This document shows positions 24,240 through 33,942 of a DNA stretch of 37,178 nt, one piece after another. This DNA is from Methylococcaceae bacterium. GTDB lineage: Bacteria; Pseudomonadota; Gammaproteobacteria; Methylococcales; Methylomonadaceae. The notes beneath the pieces were generated by a model. That model was not told where the DNA came from and did not search any database. It was given only the letters and a program-made list of their open reading frames with translations. The stretch spans positions 1 through 37,178 of the forward strand of contig JAKIVF010000021.1 of assembly GCA_021647145.1 (NCBI GenBank). The letters are read 5' to 3'. The position numbers and the translations under genes are program-made. Position 1 is the stretch's first letter, and every line of letters starts with the position of its first letter.

Positions 24240-27200
24240 ATGGCAAAAATAAACCAAATTCAAAAAGCCTTGCAAGAACTAGATGGTGGTGCATTTCAAA
24301 AGCTAGCTGATTCTTATCTGTTAAGAAAAGGATATCCGCAGATTAATCCTATCGGATCTGTTGCTGGAAGCAATAAAGTAAGAAAAGGAACACCAGACAC
24401 CTTAATACCCACAGATGATGGGAAATATGTGTTTGCTGAATATACAACGATTTCTAAAAACCAAGTGTTTAGTAAGTTCTATGACGATATAGAAAAGTGT
24501 CTTGATGAAAAGAAAACAGGCGTACCAATTACTAAAATAAGGGAGATTGTGCTGTGTTATACATCTGAGTTATCAGCAGAGAATATAGAAAAACTACGAG
24601 AGCAATGTGAAAAATTCGAAGTGAATCTAAATATTTTTGGCTTGGGTGCTATTTCATATGATTTACTGGAAAAATATCCTAGCATTGCTAAAAACTATCT
24701 TGGTGTCGAGGTAGATACTGGGCAAATTGTGCCGCTAGACGAATTTATATCTCTATACGAAAGGAACAAATTAGCCACTACGTTGAAAACTAATTTTCAC
24801 TTTAGGGTAGATGAAAAAGACAGCTTGCTTTCACTAATCCAAGACAACAACCTAATAATTATTTCAGGGAAAGCTGGAGTAGGTAAATCAAGAATTGCTA
24901 TTGAATGTTACCGGCAGTACATAAGAGAAAATAATACATACAAAGCCTATTGTATATTCAATAGAGGAATTGATTTATTTGAAGATATTAAATCATATTT
25001 TTCTGATTCTGGTGATTTTCTTATTTTCGTAGACGACGCTAATCGAATAAGCGGTTTTCAATATATTGTTCAGCTATTACAAACAAAACGTAGTGATCAG
25101 AATTTTAAAATTATCGCAACCGTTAGAGATTATGCCTTAGATAAAATTAGAGAAATATGCCAACCTGTAGATTGTGATGCAGAGATAGCCATAGATCCAT
25201 TTTCAGACGAAGAAATTAAAGAATTTCTGAACACTGAGTTTGAAATTAACAATCATCTATATCTTGATAGGATAGTAGATATCGCTCAAGGAAACCCTCG
25301 CGTAGCAGTAATGGCGGCACAAGTTGCCAAAGATAGTAATACTCTTGAAAGTATCAGAGATGTTTCAGAATTATATGACAAATATTACTCATCAATAAAA
25401 TCTGATCTTGATGACCTAGATGATGGAGATATTTTAAAGGTTGCAGGAATCGTAGCTTTCTTCAGAAACGTAGATAGAACCAATGATACCCTCATGTCAG
25501 ATATAAAAAGGATATTCGGAATCTCAAATGAGGACTTTTGGGAGGCATCAAAGACACTTCATGCTATGGAAGTGCTAGATATGTTTGAAAATGAGGTGGT
25601 AAAAATATCAGATCAAGTTCTTTCTACCTATCTTTTTTATCTCGTATTCTTTAAGGAAAAACTGATTGATTTCTCTATACTGATAAATGATTTGTTCCCT
25701 CAGTATAAGCAGCGACTCATCGACGCCATCAATCCAATACTTAACACCTTTAATTTTGATGAAATTAAAAAAATTATGGAGTCGGCTGTAAATGATGCAT
25801 GGGATGTAATACAGGGAAGAAATGAAAGTGATTTCCTGCAACTGATTGATGTATTTTGGTTTTTAAAACCAACTGAGACGCTAATCTATATCCAGGGCAA
25901 GATTTCTAGTATAGAGAGCCAAGATATTATTTTTAATGACATTAAATTTGAAGAAAATTCAAATTCATCTTTACCTGAATTTTTATCAACTCTCTCGCTA
26001 TTTAGGTATCTTGAAGAAGACCAGATCAAGGTGTCTTTAGACCTGTTTCTGAAATATGCAGAAAAGCAACCTCTCGATACGCCTAAAATATTACATTACC
26101 TTATTGATAGATATGGGTTTCAGCCTGAGTCTTACCGTTATGACTACCATGTCCAACATGCCGTTATTGGGAAATTGTTAAAATATAGCGATTTGGGAAA
26201 TAATGAATACTTCACTAGATTGTTTATTGCTATAGCGGAGAACTATTTACATACACATTTTTCCAGCACTAAGTCGGGGCGAGGTCATACAATAACTTTC
26301 ACACAATTTGATTTGCCTGCCTCCCAAAGTTTGTTCTTGCTCCGTCAGAATCTATTGAAGTATTTATTTAGCCTATATGAGGATGAGAGATACCAGAAGT
26401 ACATACTTAAGTTGCTATTATCTCACACGCAATCTGGTTTAAATATTTCTGTTAGTGAAATTGTTGAGAATGACTCAAATTTAATATTACCCTTCTGTAA
26501 AACTTCGCTTGACCCAAACAATCTGTATCATTGTATTGTAGCTCAACATTATTTAAAGATGTTAAAGCGTTTCAGTATTCAAGCAGGCAAAGATTTGAAG
26601 ACACAGTTTCAGTCGCCTAACTATGTGCTTTATGATCTTTTGACAAATAAATTAGAAAGGGTTGAATTAAAACTTGGACATGATGCGTATAGAGAATACA
26701 AAAAGAAAAAAATTGCGAAGTTAACTTCGTCTTATTCTCAGGAGGACTATGACAAGTTGCTTCATCAGATTTTAGAGATTTCAAAAACCATTGAAGGTCA
26801 TTCTAAATGGCAAATCGATCAGGGTATTCTTTCCATATTAGAAGAGTTAGCAAGTCGAAATCCAGATATATTGTCAGAAGTTATTGGGCATTACCTAGAA
26901 CAAGGTGATTATTTGGAAATAAACCCTTGGATTGTTGTATCTAGTCTCTTGGCGTCATTGGGAGCAGCAAGAGTATTTACTGTGTTAAATACACCTGAAT
27001 ACCCATCAAAAAACAGATGGCTTTTTAGTTACTATCAACACCTTCCTAGTGGCGATATTCAACCAGAGCATATAAACGTGTTATATGATTTATATAATGA
27101 ATCCGAATACAAATACTTTATCAATGATATTGATTATCTGTTGAAGTATGAATCCATACAGAAGGGATTTGTTGCTGATATTGTTCAAATTATTCTCAAA

Positions 27201-27992
27201 AGGGCAAGTGTCTCACCAGAGTTTGCTCATACCCTTTCTCTAATGTTTAATCCACACACAGAAATAAACAAAACACTAAATTCAGTGTTTTCGGGTAAGT
27301 TCAGTCTGCTTGAGGATGCATATCTCACAATAGATAGAGTTGATCAACATGCAGATTATAATGGAAAAACACTATCGAGAATCCTTGATAAGGATCATGC
27401 TTTTATAGATAGATATTTAGAAGATAAGTTTTCCAGAAAGAAATATCTAAGTCGTCATGATGATAGCCGAGACTATTCATTTATATGGGAGCGCGATGAT
27501 TTTTCCGATATCATGCAAAGAATCACATCTTTTGTGTTTAAAAATGACTGTAATGGTCGTTACTATCATTACTACGAATCGTTTTATAACAAGAGTGTAA
27601 ATCCTCAAACCGATAGTTCTATTTTAGAGAAACAGAATAAATATCTTCTCAAAGAGATTGAATTTCAATCTGATAAAAATGATTATATGCGATTTTTATT
27701 TTCTGTAATTGCGGGCTTTCCACTACAACGTAAATTGATATTCTATGAGGCATTCTTAAGCAGGAACAAAGAATTTGAAGATTTTAAAAATCTCCCCTTT
27801 GAACCTACTATTTCAAGCTGGTCAGGCAGTGCAGTTCCGATGCTGCAAGGGAAAATCGACTTTTACGAGGAGATTATACAGATATGTAATTCAGTAGCTT
27901 TATTAAAGCACCGACAATTCATAGAACAGATAATCAAAGGAACGCGTGACCAGATTCAGCATGAGAAAAAAAGAGATTTTACTGAGGCATAA
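24240..27992 (+). CDS. STAND NTPase with N-terminal nuclease-like domain, Avs-like defence candidate (cassette 4)
   Basis: 1250 aa. Domain order: N-terminal restriction-endonuclease-like module (about 1-160) with GTPDTLI (D53) and KYVFAEYTT (E67) at PD-(D/E)XK spacing, although the lysine of ExK is replaced (EYTT); a P-loop NTPase (about 185-400) with Walker A GKAGVGKS (210-217), Walker B FLIFVDDA (260-267) and sensor-like ATVRDY (about 293-298); then about 800 residues of helical, repeat-like sequence typical of a sensor array. This is the plan of Avs/AVAST-type antiphage STAND proteins: the tail senses a phage protein, the NTPase oligomerises and the nuclease is released. The family call is inference from architecture. 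TAGGGA lies 6-7 nt before the ATG. It fills a 3.9-kb cassette, very large for an integron. Confidence 0.75.
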   Translation: MAKINQIQKALQELDGGAFQKLADSYLLRKGYPQINPIGSVAGSNKVRKGTPDTLIPTDDGKYVFAEYTTISKNQVFSKFYDDIEKCLDEKKTGVPITKIREIVLCYTSELSAENIEKLREQCEKFEVNLNIFGLGAISYDLLEKYPSIAKNYLGVEVDTGQIVPLDEFISLYERNKLATTLKTNFHFRVDEKDSLLSLIQDNNLIIISGKAGVGKSRIAIECYRQYIRENNTYKAYCIFNRGIDLFEDIKSYFSDSGDFLIFVDDANRISGFQYIVQLLQTKRSDQNFKIIATVRDYALDKIREICQPVDCDAEIAIDPFSDEEIKEFLNTEFEINNHLYLDRIVDIAQGNPRVAVMAAQVAKDSNTLESIRDVSELYDKYYSSIKSDLDDLDDGDILKVAGIVAFFRNVDRTNDTLMSDIKRIFGISNEDFWEASKTLHAMEVLDMFENEVVKISDQVLSTYLFYLVFFKEKLIDFSILINDLFPQYKQRLIDAINPILNTFNFDEIKKIMESAVNDAWDVIQGRNESDFLQLIDVFWFLKPTETLIYIQGKISSIESQDIIFNDIKFEENSNSSLPEFLSTLSLFRYLEEDQIKVSLDLFLKYAEKQPLDTPKILHYLIDRYGFQPESYRYDYHVQHAVIGKLLKYSDLGNNEYFTRLFIAIAENYLHTHFSSTKSGRGHTITFTQFDLPASQSLFLLRQNLLKYLFSLYEDERYQKYILKLLLSHTQSGLNISVSEIVENDSNLILPFCKTSLDPNNLYHCIVAQHYLKMLKRFSIQAGKDLKTQFQSPNYVLYDLLTNKLERVELKLGHDAYREYKKKKIAKLTSSYSQEDYDKLLHQILEISKTIEGHSKWQIDQGILSILEELASRNPDILSEVIGHYLEQGDYLEINPWIVVSSLLASLGAARVFTVLNTPEYPSKNRWLFSYYQHLPSGDIQPEHINVLYDLYNESEYKYFINDIDYLLKYESIQKGFVADIVQIILKRASVSPEFAHTLSLMFNPHTEINKTLNSVFSGKFSLLEDAYLTIDRVDQHADYNGKTLSRILDKDHAFIDRYLEDKFSRKKYLSRHDDSRDYSFIWERDDFSDIMQRITSFVFKNDCNGRYYHYYESFYNKSVNPQTDSSILEKQNKYLLKEIEFQSDKNDYMRFLFSVIAGFPLQRKLIFYEAFLSRNKEFEDFKNLPFEPTISSWSGSAVPMLQGKIDFYEEIIQICNSVALLKHRQFIEQIIKGTRDQIQHEKKRDFTEA

Positions 27993-27997
27993 AGCGC

Positions 27998-28070
27998 GTA
28001 TAACAAGGCGCTACACGCGGACAATTTTTCCGCTGCGCTCCAAAATTGCCGGTGATCTTGGTCGTTAGCT
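27998..28070 (+). other. attC site 4
   Basis: 73 bp from left core GTATAAC (27998-28004) to GTTAGCT (28064-28070), six bp after the STAND gene stop. Arms include GGACAATTTT / AAAATTGCC around CCGCTGCGCT. Confidence 0.8.
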
Positions 28071-28112
28071 GTCAAAATCAAACATCATGGCAACACCAAA
28101 AAGTAGGAAGAA

Positions 28113-30494
28113 ATGGATAAAACTGTAATAGAAAAATACCTGAATAAGCAGAAGGTAAAAGCTGTAGAGAAGTTTGATTTTGCTAAATCAACAATCAGTT
28201 ATACAAAAGACATCAAGCAGACCCGTGAAATAAAGAAAATCACAGGAGATGAATAAGTTGTCCGTGCCTATGTCCTAACAAAATTAGTCAATATTCTTGG
28301 TTATAAACCAGAAAATATTGAAATTGAAAAAGAATATGATATTGGCAGACCAAAAGTAAACAAGCCAAGAATTGATGTCGTTGTCAGAGATAAAGAAGGA
28401 AATGCTTTTCTCTATATAGAGCTGAAAAGCCCAGAAGACTACGAAAAAGACAAAGATGAAGTTATAGAAAAACAACTTTTTAACCTTGCATCACAAGAGA
28501 AAGGGCAAGGGTTCGATGTAAAGTATCTTGTTCTTTATTCTTTTGACATAGTTAATGATGAAATAAAAGATAAATGTATCATCATTGATTATGAAAAATA
28601 CATTTCTTTCGATTCATGGAAAGACGAAAGAAACTATGCGGATGAGATACCAGCAAGATACGGTAAGGCTCAAAAAGAACCTTATATTAAAGGCGGCAAA
28701 AAAGACTTAGAAACTAATTTTAGCCACGAACAATTAGAGAACCTTAGAAAAAACCTACACAATGTTTTATGGGGCGGTGGCGGAACAGATGATAATGAGG
28801 TCTTTTCATCATTAACCAATCTCATTTTGGCTAAAATTCAAGATGAAAGCGAAAAAAAGAAAAACAAAAAATATGACTTTCAGATTTTTTCTTACGCAAA
28901 AAAAGGCGATGATGACTTTGAAACAAAAGATGAATTATTTGATCGTATCAATAGCCTATATCGTAGAGCATTGAAACAAAGGTTAAATATCCTTGATGAT
29001 AAAAAACTGAAAAAATCTTATGTCATTGATGAAAATAAATTTTCATTAGCAAAATTAAAATACACCGTTCAAGAGTTGGAAAAATACTCATTTGTAGATG
29101 GAAAAAACAGCTTTGATGGTAAAGATATTCTAGGGGATTTTTTCGAAGGGATTATTCGTGAAGGTTTTAAGCAAACCAAAGGACAATTTTTCACACATAT
29201 CAATGTAGTTCGTTTTCTCTTATGGGGCTTACAGCTTGATAAGTTAGCATTAGACCGTGTTAATAATGATTTAGAAATCCCCTACCTTATTGATCCCAGT
29301 GCAGGCAGTGGTACTTTTTTAATTGAGTATATGAAATTTATCACTCAAAACTTGAAATATCGGTTTAAGGATAAATTAGATGACACCAGAGACATTGATG
29401 ATAAATTTCATCAATGGTTTATGCCAGATCATCGAGAAAATAAATGGGCTAAAGATTATATCTATGGCAGTGAAATAAATTTCAATCTTGGTACAGCCAC
29501 CAAAGTAAACATGATTTTACACGGCGATGGATCAACTAATATTTTCGTAAAGGATGGTTTATTGCCGTTTAAGCTCTATGACAAAGAAACTGCCCCAAAC
29601 TTTCTAAAACAATATGAACCAGACAATCTTTATGCAGACAAAGAAGTAAACAAACAATTTGATGTCATTATTACCAATCCACCTTTTAGCGTAGATTTAG
29701 ATAATGAGACTAAAAAGAATGTAAAAAAAGAGTTTGTCTTTGGTGACAAAAAGAACTCTGAAAACTTATTTATTGAAAGGTGGTATCAACTGTTAAAACC
29801 CAATGGGCGTTTTGCTGCTGTTTTACCAGAAAGCGTCTTTGATACCACCGAAAATAAATATATCCGTTTATTTGTCTATAAATATTTCAAAGTAAAATCC
29901 ATTGTTTCATTGCCACAAGTTACTTTTGAACCCTATACATCAACAAAAACCAGCCTGCTTTTTGCTCAAAAGAAAACTACGGGTGAAATAGAACAGTGGA
30001 ATGAACTATGGAGCAAATATTCTAATGAATGGGGGTTGTTAAAAACTCGTTGTGAGAAAGAAATTGAGCATTTTATCAAAGAAAAAGCCATATCTAAAAA
30101 GTGGGCAATCTCTAAAGAGACGGAAGAAAAGCGACAAAATAACCTGTTCCGATTATTGAAAGATTATCTTGAAGAAGATGACGACAAGTTAGCATTAAAA
30201 GAACTGGTAGAAAAATATCAGAGTGAAATTACTGAGTTATGTAAATTTGATAAAGACACCAAGGAGAGTTTTGGTTTTGTTAATACTTGGTGGGTATTCG
30301 GTGAAGTTGCCAAAGAATTAGACTATTCGATCTTTATGGCAGAAGTAGACCATGTAGGCTACAAACGCACCAAGCGAGGTGAAAAGCCTATGCCAAATGA
30401 CCTTTACCGTTTAAGTGCTAATGGTGAGGTTATGGTTAATGATGGAGTTAAAGAAACTGCTTTAGATTTCTTGAGAGGTGTTAAATGGGATTAA
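28113..30494 (+). pseudogene. BcgI/type IIG-like nuclease-methyltransferase fusion, interrupted by a nonsense codon (cassette 5)
   Basis: Frame from ATG 28113 (AGGAAG just upstream) runs to 30494 with one in-frame TAA at codon 48 (28254-28256), inside GDE-stop-VVRAYVLTKLVNILGYKP, where relatives have an acidic residue; a single GAA-to-TAA change would explain it. The region behind it keeps a HsdR_N-like nuclease core (E72, D88 in PRIDVVV, E103 and K105 in YIELKSP), then a HsdM helical region and a gamma-type N6-adenine methylase with motif I DPSAGSGTF (about 394) and motif IV NPPF (about 522). An intact chain would be 793 aa. Fusion of R and M with a separate S gene is the BcgI plan. Re-start downstream (TTG 28827, no ribosome site) would give a methylase without nuclease. 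Confidence 0.8.
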
Positions 30495-31918
30495 GGCAGT
30501 TTGATATTAAGCTAGATCAATTTTCAGCAGAAGCCTCATTACGATGTGATACGGACTTTATTGATTTTAGTCGCACTCCTAAAGAAAAGTCATTTTCCTT
30601 TGGTGATTTATTTGATGTTGTTGAACATGAAAAAAAAGATCGTTTAGCTCTAATTGATGATATTGAAGATATTTCATTCCAATATTCTGAAATAGGGAAT
30701 GTCACAAAACAAGGTGATGTCGAGGCAGTTACATTAGATTTTTCTACAAGAGATGAGCTTGTGGAGGACTACTTCAAAAAAATAGAAAAAGGTGATATTC
30801 AAACAGCTCAATCAGGAAATATACTACTTTCAAAAGTTCGCCCTAATCTAAAAAAATATGTTTTCATTGATAACGATCTAACAGATGTGTTTTATACAAC
30901 TGCGCTCATTCAGCTTAGACCAAAAAAGCTAAATAAATTACTTTACTATTCTTTGCGGACAGTTTTTTATAACAATCTAATGTCAATCGCCAGACAAGGA
31001 AAAGGCTATCCAACTCTTAAAGTAGATGATCTTTTTTGTATTAAACTAGACTCAAATATAATCAATATATTTGAAAATAACGAGAAAAGTCTTTTAGAAA
31101 AAATTGAGTCTATCGAAAAAAACATAAGGGAGCTTAAATCAAAAATCAAAGCGCCTAAAGAGGTTATCAATCGAGTTTTTTCCAGAGAGTTTAATTTTAA
31201 TTTAGAACGCTTTGAAATACTGAAGAAAGTAAAAACATTTGAAGTTGATTTTAGCCACTATGGAAATAATAAGGACTTACGAAAAAGCGTTAAATTTCAC
31301 CGTCAAGCTGGTCAATTTGTATTAGAGGAACTGGCAAAAATCACTTGTAAGAAAATCAAAGATTTCATTTCAGAGCCTATTGTCTTGGGTAAAGGAATAT
31401 CCCCATCACAATATGATGATAATGGTGAATATTATTATCTATCAATGGCAACTATAAAAAACTGGAAGTTTGAAAAAGAGAATGCTTTGCTTGTTTCAGA
31501 TGAATTTGCCGCAGAAAACAAAAATAAGACTGTACAAGTTAATGATATTATTGTCACTCGCTCAGGAGTGGCAATAGGTAAGTTTGCAATTATTGATGAA
31601 GAAGTTAAAGCAATTTTTGCTGATTTCACAATGAGAATAAGATTAAAAAGCTATAATCAATTATTTGCCTATTATTATTTCAATACAGTGTATTTCCAAT
31701 ATCTTATTGAGATAAATAAAAAAGGATTGCAGAATCAAAATATTTTTCCAAGCCAAATACAAGAGTTTCCATTATTGGATATTTCAAAAGAAGAACAACA
31801 AAGAATAGTTGACGAAATAAAAACAGAACTGGACGCACAAGAAAAGATAAAAACAGAAATAGAAGTTGAAAGAAACAAGATTGATGAAATTATCGAAAAT
31901 GCAATCAAAAACAGCTAA
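30485..31918 (+). CDS. Specificity subunit, HsdS/BcgIB-like (cassette 5)
   Basis: 477 aa. Two target-recognition domains, each followed by a helical spacer: the first spacer (NNEKSLLEKIESIEKNIREL region, about 196-225) and the second at the C-terminus (EEQQRIVDEIKTELDAQEKI, about 437-475). QNIFPSQIQEFPLLDISKEE just before it is a hallmark of HsdS second repeats. It directs methylation (and, if intact, cleavage) by the overlapping upstream subunit; ATG overlaps the end of the methylase frame by 10 nt, so translation is coupled. Its TAA (31916-31918) is part of the attC left core, and the intron inserts inside that stop codon but restores an A, so the stop is preserved. Confidence 0.88.
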   Translation: MGLRQFDIKLDQFSAEASLRCDTDFIDFSRTPKEKSFSFGDLFDVVEHEKKDRLALIDDIEDISFQYSEIGNVTKQGDVEAVTLDFSTRDELVEDYFKKIEKGDIQTAQSGNILLSKVRPNLKKYVFIDNDLTDVFYTTALIQLRPKKLNKLLYYSLRTVFYNNLMSIARQGKGYPTLKVDDLFCIKLDSNIINIFENNEKSLLEKIESIEKNIRELKSKIKAPKEVINRVFSREFNFNLERFEILKKVKTFEVDFSHYGNNKDLRKSVKFHRQAGQFVLEELAKITCKKIKDFISEPIVLGKGISPSQYDDNGEYYYLSMATIKNWKFEKENALLVSDEFAAENKNKTVQVNDIIVTRSGVAIGKFAIIDEEVKAIFADFTMRIRLKSYNQLFAYYYFNTVYFQYLIEINKKGLQNQNIFPSQIQEFPLLDISKEEQQRIVDEIKTELDAQEKIKTEIEVERNKIDEIIENAIKNS

Positions 31919-33825
31919 TCGGGTAGCCGGAGGTCTCTAGCCTCCAGCCCCCACAACACCCTGCATGCGGCTCCGCACAGGGCGTTTCATTAGCCGTTCG
32001 GATAACGGAACTTAACCCATTGTTCTTTGAGTGACACCAGTCCTTGCGCTTTTAGCCAAGCATTAGTTAAACCCATTTGCATGGCTTTGGTTTTAGCGAG
32101 ACGATAATATCCCTTTGAACTCAATCCAATGCTGATTGCTGCTCTTACCGACACACCCAATTTAATGAGATTGCGGATATGGGTACGCGGTTTTCGCCAT
32201 TGCTTTAAATAACACATGCGAATACGACGACGTATCCAGTTGTCAAGTTTTTCAACAGGATCAAATATCACGAGTGCAAAGTAGTTCATCCAACCAACAA
32301 CATATTGCTTGAGTTTAAAATACCGATATTGCCAACTCACTCCCCACGTCCGGTTCGTTAATTCACGAATCCGGTGTTTAAAGTTTTGCAGACTTTTCGG
32401 ACTCCAGATTAAATGTCGCCCCTTGAATTGATATCCAAGGAAACAAAGCTCACGTACTGGGACTACTTGGCTTTTCTCCTGATTGATCGGTAACTTGAGG
32501 GTTTTAAGGAATGTCTCCACTTCCTGTTTGACCTGTTGACCTTCGGCGAAGGTTTTAACGCAGATGACGAAGTCATCTGCGTAACGAGCAAACCGGTAGT
32601 GTTTGTTTTCCAGATACCGATCAAGATCATCAAGCATGATGTTAGCAAGTAAGGGAGATAGCGGTCCACCTTGTGGAACTCCACGAAGGCTTGGACTGAC
32701 TTTTCCTTTATCGCTAATGCCAGCTCGAAGATATCGACCCATCAGGGCGAGTACGCGTTTGTCATCGATTCGTTGGCTTAATCTGAACATCAGCAAGTCG
32801 TGGTCTACCTGATCGAAGAATTTCGACAAGTCGATATCCACGGCATAACGGTGTTTCGCTTTAATATGGCTTTGCACCGCCTTAATGGCTTGATGTGCTG
32901 AGCGATTTGGGCGAAAACCGTAGCTGTGATCTGAAAAGCTTGGATCAATGAGTGGTTGCAGGCATTGGGTGATGGCTTGCTGGATTAGCCGATCATTGAC
33001 GCAGGGAATTCCCAACAGGCGAATTCCGCCATTAGGTTTAGGAATCTCTACGCGTTTGACTGGTTGTGGGCAATAGTAGCCCCGCTCCAAACCACGCTTG
33101 ATGTTTTGCCAATGGGCTTGTGCCCACTGGGGATAATCATCCAGCGTGATCCCATCGATACCTGCACCTCCTTTATTCTGCCTGACACGTTTCCATGCCT
33201 GATGCAGATTTTCAGATTGTAGGATGTCTTCAAATAACATGTTTTATAGAGGTCTCGTTTGAGGCTCGCTACCAATTCAATCATCGCCTGTTGCCAGAGA
33301 TGATGCGGGCTGCTCCTCGTCTAATGTTCAGGTCTTCACCGTGTCCCAACCATTACGATGGGCATTTGGCTACTATACCGTCTGCTGACTTCTGCTTAAT
33401 CAATCACGCCATTGCTGACGTAACCGCTATCGGTTTCCATCTAGTTCGTTTCTCTCTTTGGAACGATGGGATTCCAAAGAGCCAAGGTCTTTCTATAGCG
33501 GAACCTTACCGCTTATTTACCGATCGCCTGTTAAGCAGATCTCCCCAGATAAGAACGTGAACTGTCACTGCACTGCCTCGCCATTTACTGTATCTCTCGA
33601 ACCTGTGGATTTCGTGACCTTGTGCCCACTCATCCCTGAGACTCAGCCTTATATGACGTTCCTGTTCGTAAGCTCGCAGTTTTGCGCTCGGGCTTCCTTC
33701 CCACATCTCCTCGCGGATTTGCAGTTGCCGTCGGCTAGTAGTTATAATCGTCGCTATCACAGCGATGAGTAGGTTCTCCTACAGGGGACTTTCACCCCAT
33801 AAGTTCACGCCCATGCTGGGCGTAC
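31918..33825 (-). mobile_element. Group IIC (class C-attC) intron inserted in attC 5
   Basis: 1908 bp on the minus strand. The 5' end reads GTACGCCCAGCATGGGCG (class C introns typically begin GTGCGCCCAGC). The 3' end carries a domain V-like hairpin (CCTGTGCGG / CCGCATGCAGG), a domain VI-like hairpin (GGCTGGAGG / CCTCCGGC), and finishes CTACCCGAT. Removing it rejoins AGCTA with ACAAAAAAAATCC to restore a left core AGCTAAC identical in context to attC 1, so the boundaries are precise. The insertion point on the bottom strand is TTGT|TAGC, the place used by known attC-targeting class C introns. One ORF (maturase) lies in domain IV. Several open frames in 33195-33772 are shadows inside intron RNA. 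Confidence 0.9.
31990..33240 (-). CDS. ltrA: Group II intron reverse transcriptase/maturase
   Basis: 416 aa. RT blocks in order: GGAGIDGITLDDY (about 24-36), EIPKPNGGIRLLGIPCVNDRLIQQAI (RT1-2, discontinuous reading), FSDHSYGFRPNRSAHQAI (about 102-119), VDIDLSKFFDQVDHD, GVPQGGPLSPLLANIML (about 187-203) and the catalytic RYADDFVI (YADD at 220-223). The maturase X domain follows (about 290-400; WQYRYFKLKQYVVGWMNYF). There is no HNH endonuclease domain, as usual for class C, which inserts by priming at replication forks or hairpins. All key residues are intact, so splicing and retromobility are plausible. It is encoded antisense to the cassettes, as expected for bottom-strand attC insertion. Confidence 0.95.
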   Translation of the reverse strand: MLFEDILQSENLHQAWKRVRQNKGGAGIDGITLDDYPQWAQAHWQNIKRGLERGYYCPQPVKRVEIPKPNGGIRLLGIPCVNDRLIQQAITQCLQPLIDPSFSDHSYGFRPNRSAHQAIKAVQSHIKAKHRYAVDIDLSKFFDQVDHDLLMFRLSQRIDDKRVLALMGRYLRAGISDKGKVSPSLRGVPQGGPLSPLLANIMLDDLDRYLENKHYRFARYADDFVICVKTFAEGQQVKQEVETFLKTLKLPINQEKSQVVPVRELCFLGYQFKGRHLIWSPKSLQNFKHRIRELTNRTWGVSWQYRYFKLKQYVVGWMNYFALVIFDPVEKLDNWIRRRIRMCYLKQWRKPRTHIRNLIKLGVSVRAAISIGLSSKGYYRLAKTKAMQMGLTNAWLKAQGLVSLKEQWVKFRYPNG

Positions 33826-33921
33826 ACAAAAAAAATCCAGCGGACAGTTTAAAGCGTCACGTTTTTTTGCGAAGCAAAAAAGCGCGCCCCTTTAAACTGC
33901 GCGCTGATTTAGGCGTTAGCT
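33826..33921 (+). other. attC site 5 (left core split off by the group II intron)
   Basis: The body of the site runs from the intron junction to right core GTTAGCT (33915-33921). The first five bases of its left core (AGCTA, 31913-31917) lie on the other side of the intron. The interior matches attC 1 except for one extra A in the poly-A stretch, one extra T in the T-run and a C/T change. With the intron present, the single-stranded attC hairpin would be disrupted, which should freeze the RM cassette in place. Confidence 0.85.
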
Positions 33922-33942
33922 GTTAAACGAGTATGAGTACAA

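Noticed and set aside
28087..28128. 13-codon ORF (MATPKSRKKWIKL) overlapping the start of the restriction-methylase gene
   Set aside because: No independent ribosome site that fits better than that of ATG 28113, and no sign of a leader-peptide attenuator.
28254..28256. Programmed recoding (selenocysteine or pyrrolysine type) at the TAA in the restriction-methylase gene
   Set aside because: Those recode TGA or TAG, not TAA, and there is no recoding hairpin or slippery site that I can see; a simple nonsense mutation or sequencing error is likelier.
33195..33772. Overlapping open frames on both strands of 60-120 codons
   Set aside because: They fall in the 5' ribozyme part of the group IIC intron, overlap each other in several frames and have no family resemblance.
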